A DNA stretch of 25,225 nt, taken from contig DATKZY010000251.1 in NCBI GenBank assembly GCA_035527715.1, positions 1 through 25,225 of the forward strand. Reading direction: 5' to 3'. The number at the start of each line of letters is the position of its first letter. Within the stretch, counting starts at the first letter, position 1. The stretch is from DSUN01 sp035527715. Lineage in GTDB: Bacteria > Planctomycetota > PUPC01 > DSUN01. Below are positions 6,900 to 13,700 of this stretch, one piece after another. The position numbers and the translations under genes are program-made. The notes below the pieces were generated by a model that was not told where the DNA came from, made no database searches, and saw nothing but the letters and a program-made list of their open reading frames with translations.

Positions 6900-8293
6900 T
6901 TCGCCTCCGTGGGCGTACCGCCCTGTTGCTTGATGACCTCGGCGGCGGCGCGGACGGTCTTGAGCACCGCCTTGGCGTAGTCGAGGTTATGGACTGCTTT
7001 GCCGTAGCGGACGAGGCTGAGGTTGTGGCGGGCGTCGTCAAGGCGGGCCTGGGCGGCCAAGCGTGCCTTCTCGTCGGGGATCGCCTTGACCACCGCCTCG
7101 GCCTTTGCGAAGTCGTCGGCAGCCTGCGTCACCGCCGCGTCGGCTTCCTTCTTCCAGTCGGCCAGCATCCCCTCCACGTCGGTGCCGTGGCACTGGATGC
7201 AGGACTTCTCGCCGGCCTCGTAGGTGGACATGGGGCTGTGGCCCGGCAGGCCGCCGAGAATCTGGTGGCAGGCGATGCACTGGACCTTCGCGACCGACAT
7301 CGCGCTCGGCTGGTCCTTCACGCCGCGGGCGCCGGTGCCGCGGTAGAGCTCGGTCGTGTAGTCGTGCTTGGCGGTGTGGCAGCGGCTGCACGTGGCGTCC
7401 ATCGGCTCCGGCTCGGGGGCGCGGCCGTGGCGGATCTCGTTGTGGCAGTGGAAGCATTCGACCTTGTGTTTGGTGACGTGGTTCTCGTGCATGAACTCGT
7501 GGTCGTCGAACCGCGCCAAGTGGCTCGGCTCGCTGTGGCAACCGATGCAGACCTGCCTGGGCACGCGCCCGTCGCCCTCGACGGAGTCGAAGTGGCACTT
7601 GTAGCAGGCCACCTTGGGGTAGTCGGCGTGGTTGTACTCGTTGCCATTGGCCAGCTTGAGAGGCTTCTTCGGCACGTCGTGGCAGCCGGTGCAGCCGGCC
7701 ACGGGCTCCTCGATGCGGCCCTTCTTGAGGTCCTTGAAGTGGCAGGTGAAGCAGACGGATTCGGTGACGGTGATGTGGGAGCCTTGGACGATCTGAGAGT
7801 GACAGGTCTGGCACCGGAGCTTCTTGCCGCGGCGCATGTCGGTCAGGTGCGGCTTGTGGTCGAAGTGCACACCCTTGAACTCGACTTTGCCCTCGAGGAG
7901 GCGCGTGTCGTGGCAGCCGGAGCGGAGGCAGGAGGCGTCCTGGACCTCGGCCCGCGCCTGGGTGGAGTAGGTGCCGGTGATGTAGGAGACGAGCATCGAG
8001 GCGGCCCGGATCTTGGCGGCGACGGCGTTCTGGAAGCCCGGCGGGAAGTGGCATTCGATGCACTCGACGCCCTTCTTCCCGTGGGAGGACTCCTTCCACG
8101 ACTTGTAGTAGGGCTTCATGATGTGGCAGGTCTTGCAGAACCAGGCCTTGGTGCTCACCCAGAGGAAGGTGCCGCTGCCGACGAGCATGAAGAGCAGGAC
8201 AAGGAGCACCCAGCCGCGGCGACGGAGGCGGAAGCCGAGGCGGTGCTTCCTGTCCAGGTCCACGCCGAGGAATGACAGGATTTTGCGGAACAT
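6896..8293 (-). CDS. NapC/NrfH-like 12-heme c-type cytochrome, membrane anchored
   Basis: A 465-residue cytochrome with one N-terminal helix (about 27-47), after which the heme domain would face the periplasm. Eleven CXXCH motifs and one CX4CH motif (CLRSGCH, the third site) are visible between residues 53 and 369. The first site, CKTCHIMKPYYKSWKESSH, has the NapC/NrfH pattern in which a membrane-anchored cytochrome takes electrons from quinol. The rest resembles multiheme c3-type domains with regularly placed His residues. Residues 370-465 are helical and heme-free, with LADWKKE and HNLDYAKAVL segments. ATG 8293 has GAGG seven bases upstream. Heme number, the CX4CH site and the C-terminal helices are all matched by the heme domain of the plus-strand protein at 10714-14799, so the two are paralogues. 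Probable role: quinol oxidation and electron export. Confidence 0.9.
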   Translation of the reverse strand: MFRKILSFLGVDLDRKHRLGFRLRRRGWVLLVLLFMLVGSGTFLWVSTKAWFCKTCHIMKPYYKSWKESSHGKKGVECIECHFPPGFQNAVAAKIRAASMLVSYITGTYSTQARAEVQDASCLRSGCHDTRLLEGKVEFKGVHFDHKPHLTDMRRGKKLRCQTCHSQIVQGSHITVTESVCFTCHFKDLKKGRIEEPVAGCTGCHDVPKKPLKLANGNEYNHADYPKVACYKCHFDSVEGDGRVPRQVCIGCHSEPSHLARFDDHEFMHENHVTKHKVECFHCHNEIRHGRAPEPEPMDATCSRCHTAKHDYTTELYRGTGARGVKDQPSAMSVAKVQCIACHQILGGLPGHSPMSTYEAGEKSCIQCHGTDVEGMLADWKKEADAAVTQAADDFAKAEAVVKAIPDEKARLAAQARLDDARHNLSLVRYGKAVHNLDYAKAVLKTVRAAAEVIKQQGGTPTEAK

Positions 8294-8302
8294 CAGCGGG
8301 CC

Positions 8303-8902
8303 TCACTCCTCGTCGTCGCCGCCCTTGGGCCTCGGGTGCGCGATCTTTGGCCACATCTGCTCGTAGTCGAAGCCTGCCTTCTTCCCGTCCTTCGTCGTGT
8401 AGCGGTCAGGCTTCCAGGAGGGGGCAGTGTCGTTGTGGCAGCCGAGACAGGTCTCCTCGTCGCCGATGACGAGGCCGAGCGAGAGGGCCTTCGCCTTGTC
8501 CTTCATCGTCTCCTTGCCCTTGTAGCCGTCGCCCGGGCCGTGGCACGACTCGCACTGCACGCCGTCCTCGGCCGAGAAGCTCTCGGCCCGCCACTCGTCG
8601 GCCACGTCGAAGGCGGTCGCGTGGCACTTCAGGCATTTGGGGCTCTTCTCCGGCGCATCAATGCCCAGCTTCTTCGCCGTCTCCTTCGCCGCGTCGGTCA
8701 GCAGCGTCTTGTAGGCCTCTGCGTGCTTCGACTTTTCCCACAAGCCGAGCTGCTTGCCCTGCTTCGTCGTCTTGTGGCAGAGCTTGGCGCACTTGCCGAC
8801 GCCGATGTACTTGTGCTTCGGCTCCGTGGCGGCGACGGCCAGCAGCGCGGCGCCCCCAACGGCCAACGCCAGCGTCACGACACGACTCACTCTCAACTTC
8901 AC
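8303..8902 (-). CDS. Periplasmic tetraheme cytochrome, cytochrome c554-like
   Basis: A protein of 199 residues with an N-terminal signal peptide or anchor (VVTLALAVGGAALLAVAAT). Heme sites are CAKLCH (a rare CX3CH spacing), CLKCH, CESCH and CLGCH. The layout YIGxxxCxxCH, CLKCHATAFD and VQCESCHGPG is that of the cytochrome c554/multiheme Cyt c family. It is the first gene of the minus operon, nine bases before the 12-heme gene, and is probably its soluble redox partner. I chose GTG 8902 because AGGGG (8913-8917) then has normal spacing; GTG 8908 would leave only two or three bases. The chosen start lies 58 bases from the conserved C of the -12 element of its sigma54 promoter. Confidence 0.85.
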   Translation of the reverse strand: MKLRVSRVVTLALAVGGAALLAVAATEPKHKYIGVGKCAKLCHKTTKQGKQLGLWEKSKHAEAYKTLLTDAAKETAKKLGIDAPEKSPKCLKCHATAFDVADEWRAESFSAEDGVQCESCHGPGDGYKGKETMKDKAKALSLGLVIGDEETCLGCHNDTAPSWKPDRYTTKDGKKAGFDYEQMWPKIAHPRPKGGDDEE

Positions 8903-8958
8903 GGCCACATCCCCTAATCACAATGAGAGCGCAGGATCGTCCCTGATCCACTTGCCAG

Positions 8959-8974
8959 AGCAAACGGCGTGCCG
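8959..8974 (-). promoter_or_regulatory. Sigma54 (-24/-12) promoter of the cytochrome/ccs operon
   Basis: Read on the minus strand, 8974 to 8959 is CGGCACGCCGTTTGCT. Against the consensus TGGCACG-N4-TTGCW the only difference is the first base. The invariant GG (8973-8972) and GC (8961-8960) have the required ten-base gap. Transcription would start near 8948, leaving a leader of about 46 bases before GTG 8902. Confidence 0.75.
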
Positions 8975-9055
8975 TGTCCCTCCCCCCCTCTACGGGCCGA
9001 CTTCTGCCGCGCGCGCACCGCTTTGGGACCGGCCCTCGCTCCTGTCGTTCCTACA

Positions 9056-9076
9056 CTTGCGAATATCGCGGATCGA
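9056..9076 (+). promoter_or_regulatory. Candidate activator (enhancer) site shared by the divergent sigma54 promoters
   Basis: CTTGCGAA, then TAT, then CGCGGATCGA. The same two blocks, separated by AA, recur at 10490-10509 upstream of the third sigma54 promoter. This copy lies about 82 bp from the minus-strand promoter and about 70 bp from the plus-strand promoter, a usual distance for NtrC-type activators. The core GCGA-ATA-TCGC is a dyad. That it is a binding site is inference. Confidence 0.45.
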
Positions 9077-9146
9077 TCATCGCCCCGGGCGGGAACCGGC
9101 CGCGGGGGCGCGGCGGCGTACCGTGCGATGGCATCCGTCGGTGCGC

Positions 9147-9162
9147 CGGCACGGGGTTTGCT
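9147..9162 (+). promoter_or_regulatory. Sigma54 (-24/-12) promoter of the ahbD-like gene
   Basis: CGGCACGGGGTTTGCT matches TGGCACG-N4-TTGCW at all but the first base, with GG at 9148-9149 and GC at 9160-9161. Transcription would start near 9173, about 50 bases before ATG 9223. It lies in the same 320-base divergent region as the minus-strand promoter at 8959-8974. The rest of that region holds only the candidate activator site at 9056-9076. Confidence 0.72.
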
Positions 9163-9222
9163 CCCCTCCCTGGCGACATTGTGGGACGAATGCCTCGTCC
9201 ACGCCGCGGGGGATTGCCAGGA

Positions 9223-10464
9223 ATGATCGGGTTCACCAAGCTTCTCTGCGGGAGCGCCACGGCTGCCGAAGCCGCCCGGCAACAGGCGTCGGGCCACGTC
9301 GAGCCCGGTCTCCTCCACTTCTCGACCGACGAGCGGCCGCTCGTGGTGTGGAACGTCACGCACCGCTGTAACCTGCGGTGCGTGCACTGCTACCTCGACG
9401 CCGACAGGCGCGCCTTCGATGCTGAGCTGAACTCAGAGGAGGCCATCCACCTGATCAACGACTTGGCGGCGCTGCGCGTCCCGGTGCTGCTTCTCTCCGG
9501 GGGCGAGCCGCTGTTGCGCAAGGACACCCTCGGCTTGGCGCACTACGCGAGGGAGAAGGGCATCCGCCCCGTGCTATCGAGCAACGGCACCCTCATCACC
9601 CACGAGCTGGCCGCGCGCATCAGGGCGGCGGGCATCCAGTACGTCGGCGTGAGCCTTGACGGCCTCGAGGCGACGCACGACCGCTTCCGCTGCAAGCCCG
9701 GCGCCTTCCGCGACGCCGTCGCGGGCATCCAGGCCTGCCATGCCGCCGGGGTCAAGGCCGGCATCCGCTTCACCCTCAACGCCCACAACCTCGCCGACCT
9801 GGCGGGCGTCCTCAACCTCGTCGAGGAACTGCGTGTGTCGCGCTTCTGCCTCTACCACCTCGTCTATGCAGGACGCGGCGACCACCTGAAGGACCACGAT
9901 GTCACGCCGACCCAGCGGCGCCAGGCGGTCCAGCTCCTCGTGGACCGCGTGCTGGACTGGGACCGCCGCCGCGTCCCCATCGAGGTGCTGACGACCGATC
10001 AGCACGCTGATGGGGTGTTCCTGCACGCCTGTCTGGCCGAGCGCGCGCCCAAGCGGGCAGCGGAGGTGCGCCGCCTGCTCCAGCGGCAGGGCGGCTGCTC
10101 GGCGGGTTGCAAGATCGCCAGCATAGATCCCCTCGGCAACGTCCACGCCTGCCAGTTCTGGGGCCACGCCACGCTGGGCAACGTGCGGGAGCGGCGGTTC
10201 AGCGACATCTGGCGCGACCCTGCCGACCCCTTGCTGTGCCAGCTCCGCAGCAAGCTCCACCGCGTCAAGGGCAAGTGCGCGCGCTGCGTCCACAAGGACA
10301 TCTGCGGCGGCTGCCGCATCCGCGCGGAAGCCGTCTACGGCGACCTCTGGGCCGAGGACCCCGCCTGCTACCTCACCGAACAGGAGCGCACCGGCAACGG
10401 AGTGGGCGGCACAGGCGTGCAGCCTGAGTCGCTGGCGCCCCAGCCGGAGCGGCTCTTGAGGTAG
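9223..10464 (+). CDS. ahbD: Radical SAM/SPASM heme-synthesis enzyme, AhbD/AhbC (NirJ) family
   Basis: A 413-residue cytoplasmic Fe-S enzyme. The radical SAM cluster is C49-X3-C53-X2-C56 (THRCNLRCVHCYL), followed by LLLSGGEPLLRKD. Family signatures of the AhbC/AhbD/NirJ heme-decarboxylase group are clear: YVGVSLDG, DRFRCKPGAF, CLYHLVYAGRGD, EVLTTDQHADG, GNVHACQFW and DPACYLTEQE. Cysteines in the C-terminal SPASM region (GGCSAGC, CARCVHKDICGGC) would bind a second cluster. AhbD converts Fe-coproporphyrin III to heme b in the siroheme-dependent pathway of anaerobes; AhbC acts one step earlier, and I cannot separate them with certainty. ATG 9223 is preferred because the longer open frame back to 8974 runs through the sigma54 promoter at 9147. 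GGGGG lies about ten bases upstream. Heme supply for the flanking multiheme cytochromes is the evident role. Confidence 0.8.
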   Translation: MIGFTKLLCGSATAAEAARQQASGHVEPGLLHFSTDERPLVVWNVTHRCNLRCVHCYLDADRRAFDAELNSEEAIHLINDLAALRVPVLLLSGGEPLLRKDTLGLAHYAREKGIRPVLSSNGTLITHELAARIRAAGIQYVGVSLDGLEATHDRFRCKPGAFRDAVAGIQACHAAGVKAGIRFTLNAHNLADLAGVLNLVEELRVSRFCLYHLVYAGRGDHLKDHDVTPTQRRQAVQLLVDRVLDWDRRRVPIEVLTTDQHADGVFLHACLAERAPKRAAEVRRLLQRQGGCSAGCKIASIDPLGNVHACQFWGHATLGNVRERRFSDIWRDPADPLLCQLRSKLHRVKGKCARCVHKDICGGCRIRAEAVYGDLWAEDPACYLTEQERTGNGVGGTGVQPESLAPQPERLLR

Positions 10465-10489
10465 TCTCTTGCCCCGCCGTCTTCCGCGC

Positions 10490-10509
10490 CTTGCGAAAAC
10501 GCGGATCGA
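10490..10509 (+). promoter_or_regulatory. Second copy of the candidate activator site
   Basis: CTTGCGAA, then AA, then CGCGGATCGA: 18 of the bases are shared with the site at 9056-9076, with a one-base difference in the centre length. It lies about 130 bp upstream of the sigma54 promoter at 10642 and in the same orientation as the other copy. Function as an activator binding site is inferred. Confidence 0.45.
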
Positions 10510-10515
10510 AACCTT

Positions 10516-10552
10516 GCCGCTGGCGCGAAGGGGCGGGCCGATGGCCAGCGGC
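10516..10552. repeat. Hairpin after the ahbD-like gene
   Basis: GCCGCTGGC (10516-10524) pairs perfectly with GCCAGCGGC (10544-10552) over a 19-base loop. It lies 50 bases past the end of the radical SAM gene and upstream of the sigma54 promoter. It could limit read-through but has no T-tract. Confidence 0.4.
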
Positions 10553-10587
10553 GTCGCCCGCGGGGGGAACGGCCCAGCGCCCGCCGC

Positions 10588-10607
10588 ATCCGCCCGCAGG
10601 GGCGGAT
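10588..10607. terminator. Tight GC-rich hairpin between ahbD and the large operon
   Basis: ATCCGCCC pairs perfectly with GGGCGGAT around a GCAG tetraloop. It is stable but lacks a T-tract, so it may be a processing or pausing hairpin rather than an intrinsic terminator. It lies 35 bases before the sigma54 promoter at 10642, which supports the view that a new transcription unit starts there. Confidence 0.4.
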
Positions 10608-10641
10608 CGCCGGGGGCTCGATCCCGCCCTCCGGTGACCGC

Positions 10642-10657
10642 TGGCACGGATTGTGCA
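10642..10657 (+). promoter_or_regulatory. Sigma54 (-24/-12) promoter of the giant cytochrome/Hdr operon
   Basis: TGGCACGGATTGTGCA matches TGGCACG-N4-TTGCW with one mismatch (G for the first T of TTGC). GG is at 10643-10644 and GC at 10655-10656. Transcription would start near 10668. The GTG start at 10714 is 58 bases from the conserved C, the same distance as in the minus-strand cytochrome operon. Confidence 0.75.
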
Positions 10658-10713
10658 TGTAGGCGTTCCCTGTTGGTTAGTCCGCAGGCGCGTTTTGTGG
10701 GGGCCGTGGGCTC

Positions 10714-13700
10714 GTGAGGAACCGACTCGCTACGTTTCCTGCCGAGGCTCTACAGCACCTCGGTCTGCTCATCGCGTTCATCCTTCTGCTGGCCGGGAGC
10801 GGCTTCGCGACGGCGCAGCCGGGCCTCGCCGCCGGCCTGGTCTTCGTCTTCTCGTGCTTCTACCTCGTGGCGTCCATCGCCACCCTCCGCCCGCACTTCC
10901 TCTATCCCACGATGCTCCTGGGCGCGGCGTCCTACTTCCTCACCTGCCATGCGCTCGGTGCCCCGGGCGACGTGTTCCCCCTCCTCTCCGTGCCGCTGGT
11001 GGTGGCGCTGTGGTTCGTGGGGCGGCGGTTATCAGCGGCGCGGCCGGCCTTTGCCTGCGCTGTCTTCCGGGCGATGCACATCACCGTGGCCGTGTTCGCG
11101 GTCTGGGCGCTGGCGCAGGCCCCCCGCCTGATTTCGAGTGCCGGCATCGTGCGGTTCGTCGCCGGCGCCACGCTCCTTGGCTATGCCATTCTCTACCTTG
11201 CCCACTGCTTCGCCCTGGGGCGGGCCCGTTACATCTATATATTCTCCACCTTCCTGCTGTTCGGCAGCATGATGGTGGTGGCGGCGGCTGCGTCGTCCGC
11301 GTTCTCGTGGTTGCCCGCCGTGGCGTCGGCGGGGGCGATGCTCTTCGCGGGCGCGCAGGGACGCCGCGCCAGGGCATTCGCGGGGCCGCGTGGCTTCTAC
11401 CTCTGTGCCGCGGCGGCGCTTTTCGTGTCGCTGGTATTCGCCGTGTCGCGCTGGGGGTTCTTCCTGCTCGACTTGGCGCTGGCCGCGCTGACGCTGTGGC
11501 TGGCCTATCGGTGGCTGGCCGACGCCGTGGGCGACGTGCGGCGGGCGACGCTGGCCGACCGTTCGCTGGCCAAATGGCTCTTCCTCGGCTCGATGGCGCT
11601 GTGCCTGCCGCTCGTGCCCGTGCTCTTCGCGGCCCCCGGGGCGCGCGACGTGCCGCTGGCCGCCCTGGCGTTCGGCCTGCTCTTCGCCTGGATCGCCTTC
11701 GAGCGCCGGCGCGAGTCGGGGCCGCGGAACATCTACATTCTCCCTGCGATGTTCTTCCTGTCGGCGGGGGCGCTGGGCCTCGGCCGCCTGCTGCCTGGAC
11801 AGGCGGGGGCCGGGTGGGCCTGGGCCGCGCCGCTGGCCATCTTCGCCGGTATATCGCTCCTGGCGGCGTGGCTTGCGAAGGCCCAGGAGGGGAGGGCACT
11901 GCGGGCGCTGGCCGAGGGCTTCGCGTTCCCTGCTCTGTTCGCATGGCTGGTGCCGCTGTTGGCGGGCCTTCCCGCGGCGGCGCTCGCGGGCGGGGTGGCG
12001 GGCGTGGTCTTCGCGGCGGCGAATGGCAGCCGGCGTGAGGCGCGTGAGTTCCTCTACGCGTTGGGGACGGGTCTGGCGGGCGTGCTGGCCGCCGCGGCGG
12101 TGCTGACGCCTGCTCGTGGGGTCTCGGTGTGGCTCGTCTGTTGGGTGGGCGCCTCAGCGGCGGCGGGCCTGATGGCGTGGGCGCAGGGCTCGGGGCGCAG
12201 CGTCGCCCGCGGGGCCGCGTGCCTCGCGTGGGCCGTGCTGTCGGTCGCGGCGGTGGCCTTCGCCGGCGGGTCGGGCGCTCGTGCCGTGCTGTGCGCGCTC
12301 ACGGGCACGGGCGCCGTAGCGCTGCTCCTGGGCGGCTTCGTATGTAGCCCCGCCTTTAGGCGGTCTTCCCTTGAGCCAGGAGCCGGGCGCGACCTGTTCC
12401 GCACCCTTGTGTCGGCAGGGGCCTGGGTGGGCGTGGTCGCCACCGTGGTGTGGGGGCCGTTCAGCGGCTTCAGCTCGCCGAGCGCCGGGGCCTCGGTGCT
12501 TGTGCTGGCCGCCGCGTGTGCCGTGGCCTGGGTCTATGGGCGGCTGACGCGCCACGCGCGGACGGCCGCCGTGCTCTTCTCGCTCGGCTCGCTGCTGGTG
12601 ATCTTCGGCCTGGTGCCCGCGGCCCACTGGCAGCTCGTCGCCTGCGCGGGTGTGGTGGCCATGCTGTTCGCTCTCGCGGTGGGCGCGCGGAGCCGCCTGC
12701 CCGCCGAGTCGCGCGCGTGGGCGGTTGTGGGCCACCTGACGAGCATCGCCGCCGGCGTGGCGGCCCTGGCGCTGGCGTGGCGGGGCAACGGCCCCGCGCT
12801 GGCGCTGAGCAGCCTGGCCTTCGTCGTCCTCTACGCCGCGAAAGTGCAGCTCAACGGCGCCGCGGGCGTTCGCGTGGGGCTGGTGTGCTGGGCCACGCTG
12901 GCCGCGCTCCTGGGCGTCGCCGCGTGGGCGGGCACGCCATATCGCCAGCATGCCTACGTGCTGGCGGGTCTGGCGCTGGTGTGGCTCGCGGCCGGCTATG
13001 GGCTGCACAGCGCGAAGCGGCCCGCCTGGCCTCCGGCCCTCTACGTGTGCGCGGCGCTCCTGGCCTCCTTCTGCGGGGCGGTGAGCGTGTTCTCGCCCGT
13101 CGCGCAAGGCTCGTGGCACGTGTTCCTGGTCTGCGGCATCGTGTTCGCCGCGCTCTTCCTGATCCTGCGGCAGGACGTGTTTGCGTTCCTCCTCACCCTG
13201 TCGTTCGCCCTGCTGACCTACGACTGGGTGAAGGCGAGCACGAGCCGGTTCACGCAGGACGTGCTGTTCTACCTGGTGATCGGCACGGCCGTGCTGGGGG
13301 TCTTCTTCCTATTGCCGTATGTGAAGCGGCTGGTGGACCGGTTGGGCACGCTGCCGATGATCTCGATCTTCACGTGGCGGGGCGCGGCGCTCGTGGCGGT
13401 GCCGGTGTTCGGCCTCGGCACGCTCACGCTGGGCGCCTACTCGGTGAAGCTCACCGAGCACCCGAAGTTCTGCACGTCCTGCCACTACATGGGCGAGTAC
13501 TACGAGAGCTGGCAGCACTCGTCGCACCGCGACGTGGCCTGCGTGCAGTGCCACTACGAGCCGGGCGTGGGCGCGGAGCTGGAGGGGAAGATGGCCGGCC
13601 TCATCCAGCTCGTCAAGTACATCTCCCACGCCTATGACAACAAGCCCCACGCGATGATCAGCAACGCCTCGTGCATGCGCGCCGGCTGCCACGCGGGCAT

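Noticed and set aside
6812..8275. Plus-strand open frame opposite the 12-heme cytochrome
   Set aside because: The minus strand has twelve heme motifs and an NapC pattern; the plus frame has no recognisable domain.
8974..9222. N-terminal extension of the radical SAM protein back to 8974
   Set aside because: The extension is Arg/Gly/Pro-rich, lacks family similarity and would contain the sigma54 promoter at 9147-9162 and the candidate activator site. ATG 9223 fits the family start.
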